DNA from: Bacteroidales bacterium
GTDB lineage: Bacteria > Bacteroidota > Bacteroidia > Bacteroidales > Paludibacteraceae
Assembly (NCBI GenBank): GCA_900769555.1
Contig: CAAGHA010000079.1
Coordinates: 19,690 to 83,689 of the forward strand
Direction: 5' to 3'
Length of the DNA: 64,000 nucleotides
In this document: one piece after another, positions 16,701-25,826 of the stretch
How positions within the stretch are numbered: the first letter of the stretch is position 1
Layout: the number at the start of each line of letters is the position of its first letter
Made by a program: the position numbers and the translations under genes
Notes under the pieces: model-generated
What the model saw: only the letters and a program-made list of their open reading frames with translations
The model's database searches: none
Told to the model about the DNA's origin: nothing

Positions 16701-17589
16701 CGACTATACAACAATCCAATTGAGTAAATGGACTTCCGATTCGTATAAAAACGATATGATTCGTGATTTGATTATGAATTATTTGAAGAAGTACAAAGAG
16801 TTGGATGCTGTAACTAAGCGTAAGAAGTTTAATTTAACTATCGGTGATGAATTACCATCTGGTATTGTTCAACTCGTGAAGGTTTATATTGCTAAAAAAC
16901 GCAAAATCCGTGTTGGAGATAAGATGGCGGGTCGTCACGGTAACAAAGGTATTGTTTCTCGTATCGTTCGTCAAGAGGATATGCCATTCTTGGAAGATGG
17001 AACTCCGGTGGATATTGTATTGAATCCGTTGGGTGTACCTTCTCGTATGAACTTGGGACAAATCTTCGAAACAGTGTTAGGATGGGCAGGTTTGAAGTTA
17101 AATGTTAAGTTTGCTACGCCTATCTTTGATGGTGCTACTTTGGATGATTTGAATGAATGGACTGAAAAGGCCGGAATTCCAAGATATGGAAAGACCTATT
17201 TGTGCGATGGTGGAACCGGAGAGCGTTTTGACCAACCTGCGACTGTAGGTGTAATCTATATGTTGAAGTTGGGTCACATGGTTGATGATAAGATGCATGC
17301 TCGTTCTATTGGTCCTTACTCTTTGATTACTCAACAGCCGTTAGGAGGTAAGGCTCAATTCGGAGGTCAACGTTTTGGAGAGATGGAGGTTTGGGCATTG
17401 GAGGCATTTGGTGCTTCTCATATCCTTCAAGAGATTTTGACCATTAAGTCGGACGATGTATTGGGTCGTGCTCGTGCTTATGAAGCAATTGTTAAAGGTG
17501 AACCAATGCCTGCAGCAGGTATTCCGGAGTCTTTGAACGTGCTATTGCATGAGTTGAGAGGTTTAGGATTGAGTGTTACACTCGATTAA
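13777..17589 (+). CDS. rpoB: DNA-directed RNA polymerase subunit beta
   Basis: The 1270-residue catalytic subunit. The rifampicin-pocket region (about residues 470-500) reads LSQFMDQTNPLAEITHKRR then LSALGPGGLSRERAG; the residues matching E. coli D516, H526 and S531 are the sensitive types. The region ending GDKMAGRHGNKG, the KLNVKFATPIFDGA stretch and the C-terminal GGKAQFGGQRFGEMEVWALEA are all present. Length is normal for Bacteroidota. It is 24 bp before rpoC and co-transcribed with it. Confidence 0.99.
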   Translation: MSSIDQNKRISFASIKDQLQYPDFLEVQLKSFKDFFQLDTPPEQRKNDGMYEVFSENFPIADTRNNFVLEFLDYYIDPSRYTIEECIERGLTYCVPLKAKLKLYCTDPDHEDFETIIQDVYLGTIPYMTEKGTFIINGAERVVVSQLHRSPGVFFGQSMHANGTKLYSARIIPFKGSWIEFATDINNVMYAYIDRKKKLPVTTLLRAIGFESDKDILEIFGLAEEIKVSKAGLKKVEGRKLAARVLKTWIEDFVDEDTGEVVSIERNEVIIDRETILDKDHIQTILDSGVQTILLHREDQNLSDYGIIYNTLQKDTSNSEKEAVYYIYRQLRSADPADENAAREVISGLFFSEKRYDLGEVGRYRINKKLNLTTDMDVRVLTKEDIIEIIKYLIELINSKADVDDIDHLSNRRVRTVGEQLYNQFGVGLARMARTIRERMNVRDNEVFSPVELINAKTISSVINSFFGTNALSQFMDQTNPLAEITHKRRLSALGPGGLSRERAGFEVRDVHYTHYGRLCPIETPEGPNIGLISSLCVYAKINDLGFIETPYRIVKDGKVDMSSDAIKYLTAEEEEGKIIAQGNAAVDDNGSLISDKVKARQDADFPVVTPQELDLMDVAPQQIASIAASLIPFLEHDDANRALMGSNMMRQAVPLLRCESPIVGTGIEGQLIRDSRTQVTAEGEGVIEYVDASVIKIRYDRTEDEEYVSFDSAVKEYIIPKFRKTNQSTTIDLRPIVEAGQRVTKGQILTEGYSTQNGELAIGKNLLVAFMPWKGYNYEDAIVINEKVCKYDIFTSVHVDEYQLEVRETKRGMEELTADIPNVSEEATRNLDENGIIRVGAFVEPGDILIGKITPKGETDPSPEEKLLRAIFGDKAGDVKDASLKAHPSLRGVVVDKKLFSRAIKTRKSRLSDKALLPKIDEEFDEKAVELKAILVEKLMVLTNGKTSQGVKDFLGVDVIAKGAKFTKKALEEIDYTTIQLSKWTSDSYKNDMIRDLIMNYLKKYKELDAVTKRKKFNLTIGDELPSGIVQLVKVYIAKKRKIRVGDKMAGRHGNKGIVSRIVRQEDMPFLEDGTPVDIVLNPLGVPSRMNLGQIFETVLGWAGLKLNVKFATPIFDGATLDDLNEWTEKAGIPRYGKTYLCDGGTGERFDQPATVGVIYMLKLGHMVDDKMHARSIGPYSLITQQPLGGKAQFGGQRFGEMEVWALEAFGASHILQEILTIKSDDVLGRARAYEAIVKGEPMPAAGIPESLNVLLHELRGLGLSVTLD

Positions 17590-17613
17590 TTGTAATCTTA
17601 TAATTATATCAAC

Positions 17614-20600
17614 ATGGCTTTTAGAAAAGAAAATAAAGTAAAGAGCGCTTTTAATAAGATTTCAATCGGCTTGGCTTCTCCAGAAGAAATTTTGGAAGCA
17701 TCAAGTGGAGAGGTATTAAAACCTGAAACGATAAATTATAGAACTTACAAGCCTGAGCGCGAAGGTTTGTTCTGTGAGCGTATCTTTGGTCCGGTTAAAG
17801 ATTATGAGTGCCATTGCGGTAAGTATCGTCGTATCCGTTATAAGGGTATTGTCTGTGACCGTTGTGGTGTTGAGGTAACTGAGAAAAAAGTTCGTCGTGA
17901 ACGCATGGGACATATCCAATTGGTAGTTCCTGTTGCTCATATTTGGTATTTCCGTTCTTTGCCAAATAAAATTGGTTATCTATTGGGAATGCCAACCAAA
18001 AAGTTGGATGCAGTAATTTATTATGAACGTTACGTTGTTATCCAACCGGGTATAAAAGAGGAGGATGGAATTTCTGAGCAAGATTTGTTGACTGAAGAAG
18101 AGTATTTGGATATCATAGAATCTCTTCCGAAGGAGAATCAAATGTTGGAGGATACTGATCCTAATAAGTTTATCGCTAAGATGGGTGCGGAAGCTATCTA
18201 TGATATGCTTCAAAGATTAGACTTAGATAGCTTGTCTTATGATTTGAGAAATAAGGCTGGTCAAGAGTCTTCTCAACAACGTAAGAGCGAAGCTTTGAAA
18301 CGTTTGCAAGTGGTAGAAGCATTCCGTGCTTCTAATGGTCGAAATAAGCCTGAGTGGATGATTGTTAAAATCGTTCCGGTTATTCCGCCTGAATTGCGTC
18401 CTTTGGTTCCATTGGATGGAGGTCGTTTTGCTACTTCAGATTTAAATGATTTGTATCGTCGTGTTATTATTCGTAATAATCGTTTAAAGAGATTGATCGA
18501 AATTAAGGCTCCGGAGGTTATCTTGCGTAATGAAAAACGTATGTTGCAAGAGGCTGTGGATTCTTTGTTCGACAACTCTAGAAAATCAAGTGCTGTTAAA
18601 ACGGATGCTAACAGACCTTTGAAATCGTTGTCTGATAGTTTGAAAGGTAAACAAGGTCGTTTCCGTCAAAACTTGTTAGGTAAGCGTGTTGACTATTCGG
18701 CTCGTTCCGTTATTGTTGTTGGTCCTGAGTTGAAGATGCATGAATGTGGTATTCCGAAAGATATGGCTGCGGAATTGTATAAACCGTTTATCATTAGAAA
18801 GTTGATAGAACGTGGTATCGTTAAGACTGTTAAGTCTGCAAAGAGAATTGTTGATAGTCGTAAGGATGCTGTTGTTTGGGATATTTTGGAATATGTAATG
18901 AAGGGTCACCCGGTATTGTTGAACCGTGCTCCTACTTTGCACCGTTTGGGTATCCAAGCGTTCCAACCTAAGATGATTGAGGGTAAAGCTATTCAATTGC
19001 ACCCATTGGCTTGTACTGCGTTCAATGCCGACTTTGATGGTGACCAGATGGCGGTTCACTTGCCTCTTGGAAATGAAGCAATTCTTGAAGCTCAAATGTT
19101 GATGTTGGCTTCTCATAATATCTTGAATCCAGCTAATGGTTCTCCTATCACTGTGCCGTCTCAAGACATGGTGCTTGGTTTGTACTATATTACTAAACCA
19201 CGTAAGGGTGCTATGGGTGATGGATTGAAGTTCTATGGTGTAGAAGAGGCTTTAATCGCTTATAATGAAAAGAAAGTTGCTCTTCATGCTCCAATTTCTG
19301 TTATCGTAAAAGACTTGAACGAGAAAGGTGAGTTGGAGGATAAGATGATAGAAACAACTGTCGGACGTTTGATATTCAATCAAAATGTTCCTGATGAGGT
19401 TGGTTTTGTTAACACTTTGGTGACTAAGAAATCTCTTCGTGATATTATTGGTGATGTTATCAAAGTTTGTGGAGTAGCTCGTACAGCTCAATTCTTGGAT
19501 GATATTAAGGATCTTGGTTATTATATGGCATTCCGTGGTTGTTTGTCATTTAACTTGGAGAACGTAATTATACCTAAGGAGAAAGAGGAGTTGGTTGAAC
19601 AAGGTTATAAAGAGGTAGAAGAGGTGATGAATAACTATAACATGGGATTCATTACTTATAACGAACGTTACAATCAGATTATTGATATTTGGACGCACGT
19701 TAACTCTAATCTTTCTAATATCTTGATGAAGACTATCTCTTCTGATGACCAAGGTTTCAACTCTGTTTACATGATGTTGGATTCAGGAGCCCGTGGTTCT
19801 AAAGAGCAAATTCGTCAGCTTTCCGGTATGCGTGGATTGATGGCGAAACCTCAAAAGGCCGGAGCTGAGGGTGGTCAAATTATTGAAAATCCGATCTTGT
19901 CCAACTTTAAAGAGGGATTGTCTGTGTTAGAGTACTTTATCTCTACTCACGGTGCTCGTAAAGGTTTGGCGGATACTGCGTTGAAAACTGCCGATGCGGG
20001 TTATTTGACTCGTCGTCTCGTGGATGTTTCACACGATGTGATTATCAATGAAGAGGATTGTGGTACTTTGAGGGGTTTGGTTTGTACTGAACTTAAGAAT
20101 AATGAAGAGGTTGTTGCTTCTTTGTACGAAAGAATCTTGGGTCGTGTTTCTGTTCATGATATTCAACACCCTTTGACCGGTGAAATTATTGTTCAAGCCG
20201 GTGAGGAAATTCGTGAAGATCAGGCTCAAATTATTCAAGAATCTCCAATTGAACGTGTTGAGATTCGTTCTGTATTGACTTGTGAATCAAAGAGAGGTGT
20301 TTGTGCAAAATGTTACGGACGTAACTTAGCAACAGGACGTTTGGTTCAAAAAGGTGAGGCTGTGGGTGTTATCGCTGCTCAGTCTATCGGTGAGCCGGGT
20401 ACTCAGTTGACATTGCGTACATTCCACGTGGGAGGTATTGCAGGAAACATTGCTGCTGAGTCTGGTATTACTTCTCGCTACGATGGTATTGTTGAAATTG
20501 ATGAGTTGAGAACTGTTGATGCTGAGAATGAAGATGGTTCAATTGTTCAAATCGTTGTGGGTCGTTTGGCTGAATTGAAAATCATTGATCCTAATACAAA

Positions 20601-21900
20601 GATTGTTTTAACTAATGCGAACATTCCGTATGGTGCTAAATTGTTCATTAAGAATGGTCAAACAGTTAAAAAAGGAGATAAGATTTGTGAATGGGATCCA
20701 TTTAATGCGGTCATCATCACTGAGGTTGCCGGTAAGATTAAGTTCGAGAATGTTATCGAAAATGTAACATACAAAACTGAGTCGGATGAAACAACCGGTT
20801 TGAAAGAGAAGATTATCATCGAATCTAAGGATAAAGCAAATGTACCGGAAGCTCATATCTTGGATAAGAAGGGTAATTTGATTAAGACTTATAGCTTGCC
20901 GGTAGGAGCTCACGTTATAGTTGACGATAATGAGTCTGTTAAGAGTGGTCAGTTATTGGTTAAGATTCCTCGTGCGGTTGGTAAGGCCGGTGATATCACC
21001 GGAGGTCTTCCACGTGTAACCGAGTTGTTTGAAGCTCGTAATCCATCTAATCCGGCTGTAGTTTCAGAAATTGATGGTGAGGTTTCATTCGGTAAGGTAA
21101 AACGTGGTAATCGTGAGATCTCTATTACTTCAAAAGCTGGAGATGTTAAGAAATATTTAGTTCCGTTGTCAAAACAAATCTTGGTACAAGAAAACGATTA
21201 TGTTCGTGCTGGTACTCCATTGTCTGACGGTGCTATTACTCCTTCTGACATCTTGGCAATTAAGGGTCCTACTGCGGTTCAAGAGTATATTGTGAACGAA
21301 GTTCAAGATGTGTATCGTTTGCAAGGTGTGAAAATTAATGATAAGCACTTTGAGGTAATTGTACGTCAAATGATGCGTAAAGTTGAAATTGCGGATGCCG
21401 GTGATACTAGATTCTTGGAAAAAGAGGTTGTTGATAAATTGGAATTTATGGAGGAAAACGATCGTATTTTCGGTAAGAAAGTGGTTGTTAACGCAGGTGA
21501 TTCTGAAAACTTGAAACCGGGTCAAATCGTAACGGTTCGTAAGTTGAGAGATGAAAACAGCTCTTTGAAACGTAAGGATTTGAAGTTGGTTGAGACAAGA
21601 GATGCTGTTCCTGCTGTCTCTTCACAGGTGTTACAAGGTATTACTCGTGCTGCTCTTCAAACAACAAGCTTTATGTCTGCTGCTTCGTTCCAAGAGACAA
21701 CTAAAGTCTTGAATGATGCTGCAATTAGAGGTAAGATTGATTACTTGGAGGGTATGAAGGAGAATGTGATTTGTGGTCACTTGATTCCAGCAGGTACAGG
21801 ACAACGTGATTTTGATCGTTTGATTGTATCTTCTAAGGAGGATATGGAACGTATAATGGATGCAAAACGTAATGTTTTGGATGAAATCGAAATCCGTTAA
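17614..21900 (+). CDS. rpoC: DNA-directed RNA polymerase subunit beta'
   Basis: The 1428-residue subunit. It contains the N-terminal zinc finger (CHCG...CDRCG, about residues 67-90), the absolutely conserved NADFDGDQMAVH active-site loop with three Mg-binding Asp, the bridge/trigger region, the second zinc site (CESKRGVCAKCYG) and GEPGTQLTLRTFHVGG. Length is typical of the phylum. A clear terminator follows 33 bp after the stop. Confidence 0.99.
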   Translation: MAFRKENKVKSAFNKISIGLASPEEILEASSGEVLKPETINYRTYKPEREGLFCERIFGPVKDYECHCGKYRRIRYKGIVCDRCGVEVTEKKVRRERMGHIQLVVPVAHIWYFRSLPNKIGYLLGMPTKKLDAVIYYERYVVIQPGIKEEDGISEQDLLTEEEYLDIIESLPKENQMLEDTDPNKFIAKMGAEAIYDMLQRLDLDSLSYDLRNKAGQESSQQRKSEALKRLQVVEAFRASNGRNKPEWMIVKIVPVIPPELRPLVPLDGGRFATSDLNDLYRRVIIRNNRLKRLIEIKAPEVILRNEKRMLQEAVDSLFDNSRKSSAVKTDANRPLKSLSDSLKGKQGRFRQNLLGKRVDYSARSVIVVGPELKMHECGIPKDMAAELYKPFIIRKLIERGIVKTVKSAKRIVDSRKDAVVWDILEYVMKGHPVLLNRAPTLHRLGIQAFQPKMIEGKAIQLHPLACTAFNADFDGDQMAVHLPLGNEAILEAQMLMLASHNILNPANGSPITVPSQDMVLGLYYITKPRKGAMGDGLKFYGVEEALIAYNEKKVALHAPISVIVKDLNEKGELEDKMIETTVGRLIFNQNVPDEVGFVNTLVTKKSLRDIIGDVIKVCGVARTAQFLDDIKDLGYYMAFRGCLSFNLENVIIPKEKEELVEQGYKEVEEVMNNYNMGFITYNERYNQIIDIWTHVNSNLSNILMKTISSDDQGFNSVYMMLDSGARGSKEQIRQLSGMRGLMAKPQKAGAEGGQIIENPILSNFKEGLSVLEYFISTHGARKGLADTALKTADAGYLTRRLVDVSHDVIINEEDCGTLRGLVCTELKNNEEVVASLYERILGRVSVHDIQHPLTGEIIVQAGEEIREDQAQIIQESPIERVEIRSVLTCESKRGVCAKCYGRNLATGRLVQKGEAVGVIAAQSIGEPGTQLTLRTFHVGGIAGNIAAESGITSRYDGIVEIDELRTVDAENEDGSIVQIVVGRLAELKIIDPNTKIVLTNANIPYGAKLFIKNGQTVKKGDKICEWDPFNAVIITEVAGKIKFENVIENVTYKTESDETTGLKEKIIIESKDKANVPEAHILDKKGNLIKTYSLPVGAHVIVDDNESVKSGQLLVKIPRAVGKAGDITGGLPRVTELFEARNPSNPAVVSEIDGEVSFGKVKRGNREISITSKAGDVKKYLVPLSKQILVQENDYVRAGTPLSDGAITPSDILAIKGPTAVQEYIVNEVQDVYRLQGVKINDKHFEVIVRQMMRKVEIADAGDTRFLEKEVVDKLEFMEENDRIFGKKVVVNAGDSENLKPGQIVTVRKLRDENSSLKRKDLKLVETRDAVPAVSSQVLQGITRAALQTTSFMSAASFQETTKVLNDAAIRGKIDYLEGMKENVICGHLIPAGTGQRDFDRLIVSSKEDMERIMDAKRNVLDEIEIR

Positions 21901-21932
21901 TGGATATGTTAATGTATTAAGTTAATTATAGA

Positions 21933-21968
21933 ACAAAGGAAATCGCTAGTGTGATTTCCTTTGTTTTT
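21933..21968 (+). terminator. rpoBC terminator
   Basis: A 12-bp perfect stem (21933-21944 with 21953-21964), an 8-nt loop and a T-run to 21968. Confidence 0.9.
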
Positions 21969-21985
21969 CTAATGAGGAGGACTTC

Positions 21986-22315
21986 ATGATGGATAATGAA
22001 AATAAGAATAAAAATCAATTGAGTATTGAATTAAGTGATGAAATCGCTGAAGGTATATATTCTAATTTAGCGATTATATCTCACTCTGCAACTGATTTTG
22101 TGTTAGACTTTATTCGTATTGTTCCTAATACGCCTAAAGCTAAAGTAAAATCGAGAGTTATTATTACTCCCGAAAATGCTAAACGTTTATTGAGAGCTTT
22201 GAAAGATAATATTGCTAAGTACGAGTCTCGTTATGGGAAAATAGAAGGTGGTGATGAAGATGGGGGATTTACACCTCCTTTCCCTATGAATTTTGGAAAT
22301 TCAGGAGAGGCTTAA
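21986..22315 (+). CDS. DUF3467 domain-containing protein
   Basis: A 109-residue cytoplasmic protein of the DUF3467 family: QLSIELSDEIAEGIYSNLA at the start, then FVLDFIRIVPNTPKAKVKSRVIITP and AKRLLRALKDNIAKYE. Function is unknown. The same gene often follows rpoC in Bacteroidota. An AGGAGG site (21975-21980) precedes two in-frame ATGs at 21986 and 21989; both fit. It comes after the rpoC terminator, so it relies on read-through or its own unseen promoter. Confidence 0.88.
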   Translation: MMDNENKNKNQLSIELSDEIAEGIYSNLAIISHSATDFVLDFIRIVPNTPKAKVKSRVIITPENAKRLLRALKDNIAKYESRYGKIEGGDEDGGFTPPFPMNFGNSGEA

Positions 22316-22356
22316 TTGTTAACTACTTTCGTAAAAAAAAAGTTTTTTTCTAAAAT

Positions 22357-22389
22357 TTGTTTTTTTACATAAAAATTTTTCTATATTTG
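22357..22389 (+). promoter_or_regulatory. candidate promoter of DUF4377 gene
   Basis: TTG (22357-22359) and TATATTTG (22382-22389) with a 22-nt spacer. The expected start point near 22396 favours the downstream ATG at 22426 as translation start. Confidence 0.5.
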
Positions 22390-22425
22390 TAAGAAATGTT
22401 TAGTAATAAATTAATGCATTATAAT

Positions 22426-22788
22426 ATGAAGAGATTAGTTCTAGCAATTATTTTAGGCTCTTTTGCCTTTTCTGCATACCCGCAAAATGAAATTTACATG
22501 AAGGTTTCTGCAGACCAAATTATTGAGGGTTCTAAACGTTGTTATCAAATTAAACGTGGTTATGCTCGTCGTGATAAAACTCCGTGGGAACCATTCTGTG
22601 GCGAATTTACAAACTTTTATTATGAGCCGGGATATGAGTACACAATGCACGTTGAGAAATATGATCCTCAAGCGGATACAATTAGAGTTATTAAGGCAAT
22701 TGCTCGCGATAATAGTGCGGCTTATATGAAGCAATTGGAGTTGAGAAAAAAAGGCTCTGCTCAAACTCAAGAATCTTCTGAAGAGTAA
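22426..22788 (+). CDS. secreted DUF4377-like protein
   Basis: A small exported protein of 120 residues from the chosen ATG. Residues 1-20 are a signal peptide (MKRLVLAIILGSFAFSAYPQ). The segment TPWEPFCGEFTNFYYEPGYEYTMHV matches the pattern of the DUF4377 family, which often occurs with META/HslJ-type domains in periplasmic proteins. Role unknown. An upstream in-frame ATG at 22396 would put ten residues before the signal and lies at the expected transcription start, so it is not preferred. A terminator follows. Confidence 0.75.
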   Translation: MKRLVLAIILGSFAFSAYPQNEIYMKVSADQIIEGSKRCYQIKRGYARRDKTPWEPFCGEFTNFYYEPGYEYTMHVEKYDPQADTIRVIKAIARDNSAAYMKQLELRKKGSAQTQESSEE

Positions 22789-22810
22789 TAATTTATCAAT
22801 ATTTATTAAA

Positions 22811-22855
22811 AGAGGGTGTATCAAAAATTGAATTTTGAGACACCCTCTTTTTTTA
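22811..22855 (+). terminator. terminator
   Basis: AGAGGGTGT (22811-22819) pairs with ACACCCTCT (22840-22848), extended by TCAAAA/TTTTGA, then seven T residues. Confidence 0.88.
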
Positions 22856-22935
22856 CTATCTGAGAATTGAGCGAAAATATTGCAAAACAAATCGATTCTC
22901 AAGAAGTAAAAAGGGAATAAATGCGAAAAATATAA

Positions 22936-23134
22936 TATAACCTTCATTTTTACCTTTTTCCTTTTCCAGAAGAAGAAATAAAAGCATTAACGGATGTTCT
23001 TATTGCGTATGATGAGTTAAGAAGGGCGAATATACAAATGACTAGTTTTAATGACTTTTTTGATGGTTTTTTGAATTTTTCTGCTCCTAAAGAGGGGTTA
23101 TTTAAACAGTTTAATTTATTTCACACTTTCTAGT
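22936..23134 (+). pseudogene. open fragment without start, possible gene relic
   Basis: An open frame of 65 codons has no ATG until residue 35. It reads PFPEEEIKALTDVLIAYDEL and continues with RRANIQMTSFNDFFDGFLNF, which looks protein-like in composition. It ends inside repeat copy B. No family is recognised. It may be the 3' end of a lost gene or chance. Confidence 0.25.
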
Positions 23135-23140
23135 TGACTC
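23071..23140 (+). repeat. diverged 70-bp repeat, copy B
   Basis: The partner of 7095-7164 (57 of 70 positions identical by hand alignment). It is followed at once by a terminator-like hairpin. Confidence 0.6.
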
Positions 23141-23150
23141 AATAATTAAA

Positions 23151-23180
23151 AAGGTGTACATTTAATATGCACCTTTTTTT
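23151..23180 (+). terminator. terminator-like hairpin
   Basis: AAGGTG (23151-23156) pairs with CACCTT (23170-23175), with partial extension inward, followed by a run of T. It lies just before the PL11 promoter. Confidence 0.65.
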
Positions 23181-23191
23181 GTGTTATTCGC

Positions 23192-23222
23192 TTTGTATAT
23201 TTTCCATATTTTTTTAACTTTG
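23192..23222 (+). promoter_or_regulatory. promoter of the PL11 lyase gene
   Basis: TTTG (23192-23195), a 19-nt spacer and TAACTTTG (23215-23222). A leader of about 150 nt follows, with no regulatory fold recognised. Confidence 0.7.
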
Positions 23223-23378
23223 TTGCGATTGTTGGATTTTTGATATGTTAGATTGATTGATAATCAATTTATTACAGTTGTTTTTTACTGATGAACTATT
23301 GAGGCGAATTTTAGATTGAGGTTTTATCTTTTAGTCTGTTCGCAGTCGCTTATTTTGTTAATTTACGATTATTACAAC

Positions 23379-25826
23379 ATGAAAAATTTTTGTTATTTAT
23401 TGAGTTTGTTTTTTTTAGTAGCAACTCCTTTCTATTCTTTTGCTGCAGATAAATCTAGAGCTTTGTGGCCATGTAAATATGGAAATCGTGTTTATGTGAG
23501 TTGGCGTATGCGCGCTTCTGATAACCCTAAATCTACAGTTTATAAATTATTTGCAGACGGGAAAGAGGTGGCTTCTTTATCTGATAAAACTAATGTTTCC
23601 CTCTCTTCGGAATATGCTAATTCCATATTCTCGTTAGAGGTGTATGATAGAAGTGGTAATTTGCTTGACTCTCAGTCTGATGTTAGGTGTAACCCCGACT
23701 TTTTTACCCATATAAAGTTGGATGTGCCTGCTGCTTATTCTATGAATAACTCAGAGGTTACTTATTCCCCGAATGATTGTTCTGCATACGATATGGATGG
23801 TGATGGTGAGCAAGAAATTATCCTTTCTTGGGCTCCGTCAAATGCCGGTGCTACTTGTACTGCTACTGCTCCTCCTATCTTGGATTGTTATAAGTTGGAT
23901 GGTACTCGCTTGTGGCGTATTAATTTTGGCCCGAATGTCTTGGCTGGGTGCCGTTTTACTTTCCTTTGTTATGACTTTGATGGAGATGGTATCGGTGAAT
24001 TAATTGGAAAAACAGCTCAAGGTTCAAAAGATGCTACAGGTGCTTTCTTGCAAAAAGGTGCAGCTCAAGGTGCCAATCACTATGCCTCTTCTGTTAACTC
24101 AAGTGGTGTAATCACTGATGGTGGTCGTGAGTGGATTACTTGTTTTGACGGAGCTACCGGTAAAGAGTTGCAAACGATTGATTATTGGCCATATTTTAAC
24201 ATTCAAAGTGATTGGGATGATAGAGCTAATGCTACGGATGGTTCTTCTTATGGCCACCGTGGAAATTGGTTTAAAGGTTGTGTGGCGTTCTTGGATGTAA
24301 ATGGTATACCTACGCCTTGCGCTGTTACTACTCGTGGTATTTATACCTACTCTTATGCTGCTGCTTACCATTGGGATGGAAAAGATTTAAAAGTCCTTTG
24401 GAAACACTCTTCTGATAGGGCTGGACAGGGCATCTACGGACAGGGGGCTCATAGTGTTACGTGTGGAGATGTGGACGGAGATGGCTTTGATGAAATTATT
24501 GTGGGTGGAGCTGCGCTTGACCATGATGGCTCGTTTTTGTGGTCAACAGGCTTAGGTCATGGTGATGCTACTCATTTGGGTGAGTTTGACCCTGAAAATG
24601 ATGGGTTGGAGTATCTTATGGTGACAGAGGAGCCTACTGCAAAGTATGATTGTGCTATGTTTGATGCAAAAACCGGTCGGGTTTTGGTCTCTAAGGCTCA
24701 AACGGGAGGTGACACCGGAAGAGGACTGATTTTGGATTGTGACGATCGTTATCCGGGGTCTGAATTTATGGAGTGGAGTGATGCCAATTTATTTACTTGC
24801 AAAGGTGATGTGATTGCTCCTTGGCATGTTGGTACGATAAAGAATAGTTCTATTAATTTTCGTCTCTTCTGGGATGGAGACTTATATGAAGAATATTTAG
24901 ATAGAGGTCATATTGACAAGTGGAATTCTCAAACAAATAGTTGGGATCGTACTCTTACGCTTTATTCGCATGGATTTGGGGCAAACGACATTAATTCTAC
25001 CAAGTACAATCCTAATTTGGTGTGCGATCTTGTAGGCGATTGGAGAGAAGAGGCTGTTTTCTGGGCTCAAAATAGTGGTAATACTTATTTGACTATTTTT
25101 ACTTCTACTGTGGAAAGTCAGTATAAATTGCCATGGTTGAGAGATGACCATACGTATGATATGGCAATTACTTGGCAGAATTGTGGTTATAATCAACCGC
25201 CCCATTTGGGCTATAGTCCGATAGTGTATTATCGCGAATTGGAAAGAGTACTTCCCGAGGCAACACTTACAAAACATGGAGCAGGTAGCAGTTCTCAAGA
25301 AATTATGAAAGATAGTGCAATAGTTGATTTTTATTATACTTGGGAGAATGCAGAAACCGTTACAGTAACCGGACTTCCCAACGGGATTAATTATACGGTC
25401 GATCAATCTTCTCGGAATGTTTATTTTTCAGGGTGGGCGAATGATGTTCCGGGAGAGTATAAATTTATGGTTACAACTGTAGGAAACGATAAAAATGCAG
25501 TTAAGTCGGGTACAATTATAATTCTTCCTGCCGAATTGAATGGAGAAGAAACCGGCGTTACATTGAATCGCTCTTCGGGGGTTAATGTTTTGATTGCTCC
25601 GAATCCTACTGTCGGTGAATTTAATGTGTTATTTAATGGAGTGAGTGGTGTGGTTGATTGGGAAATATCTTCTTTGGAAGGTAGAGTTTTGAGTAAAGGT
25701 TCTTGGAATTTGTCCGGTAATAATTCTTTGTTTGTAATAAAAAATGAAGGTCTCAAAAAGGGGGCTTACATTTTGACGATGAATGGAAACGGTTGTATTG
25801 TTCAAGAGATTATGTTAGTTAAGTAG
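23379..25826 (+). CDS. rhamnogalacturonan lyase, PL11 family, T9SS-secreted
   Basis: An 815-residue secreted enzyme that should cleave the rhamnogalacturonan I backbone of pectin by beta-elimination. After the signal peptide (to about residue 22) comes a small beta domain (YVSWRMRASDNPKSTVYKL), then an eight-bladed propeller with Ca-binding repeats such as DMDGDGEQE, DFDGDGIGE and DVDGDGFDE. The HGDATHLGEFDP stretch is typical of PL11 (YesW/YesX type). The last 75 residues (from about APNPTVGEFNV to GAYILTMNG) are a T9SS sorting domain. I chose ATG 23379 because it begins the signal peptide. No SusC/D genes are adjacent. Confidence 0.88.
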   Translation: MKNFCYLLSLFFLVATPFYSFAADKSRALWPCKYGNRVYVSWRMRASDNPKSTVYKLFADGKEVASLSDKTNVSLSSEYANSIFSLEVYDRSGNLLDSQSDVRCNPDFFTHIKLDVPAAYSMNNSEVTYSPNDCSAYDMDGDGEQEIILSWAPSNAGATCTATAPPILDCYKLDGTRLWRINFGPNVLAGCRFTFLCYDFDGDGIGELIGKTAQGSKDATGAFLQKGAAQGANHYASSVNSSGVITDGGREWITCFDGATGKELQTIDYWPYFNIQSDWDDRANATDGSSYGHRGNWFKGCVAFLDVNGIPTPCAVTTRGIYTYSYAAAYHWDGKDLKVLWKHSSDRAGQGIYGQGAHSVTCGDVDGDGFDEIIVGGAALDHDGSFLWSTGLGHGDATHLGEFDPENDGLEYLMVTEEPTAKYDCAMFDAKTGRVLVSKAQTGGDTGRGLILDCDDRYPGSEFMEWSDANLFTCKGDVIAPWHVGTIKNSSINFRLFWDGDLYEEYLDRGHIDKWNSQTNSWDRTLTLYSHGFGANDINSTKYNPNLVCDLVGDWREEAVFWAQNSGNTYLTIFTSTVESQYKLPWLRDDHTYDMAITWQNCGYNQPPHLGYSPIVYYRELERVLPEATLTKHGAGSSSQEIMKDSAIVDFYYTWENAETVTVTGLPNGINYTVDQSSRNVYFSGWANDVPGEYKFMVTTVGNDKNAVKSGTIIILPAELNGEETGVTLNRSSGVNVLIAPNPTVGEFNVLFNGVSGVVDWEISSLEGRVLSKGSWNLSGNNSLFVIKNEGLKKGAYILTMNGNGCIVQEIMLVK

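Noticed and set aside
22453..22947. A 164-codon minus-strand frame opposite the DUF4377 gene
   Set aside because: It crosses a terminator and lies antisense to a gene with a promoter, signal peptide and recognisable motif.
23039..23280. A CRISPR-like or tandem repeat array in the gap before the PL11 gene
   Set aside because: Only one copy of the 70-bp repeat is present here; there are no regular spacers. No CRISPR array was seen anywhere in the window.
23229..23378. A riboswitch in the 150-nt leader of the PL11 gene
   Set aside because: No known aptamer pattern or convincing stem set was seen; long leaders are common in this phylum.
24897..25406. A 169-codon minus-strand frame inside the PL11 gene
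   Set aside because: Antisense to conserved propeller sequence; no separate signals.
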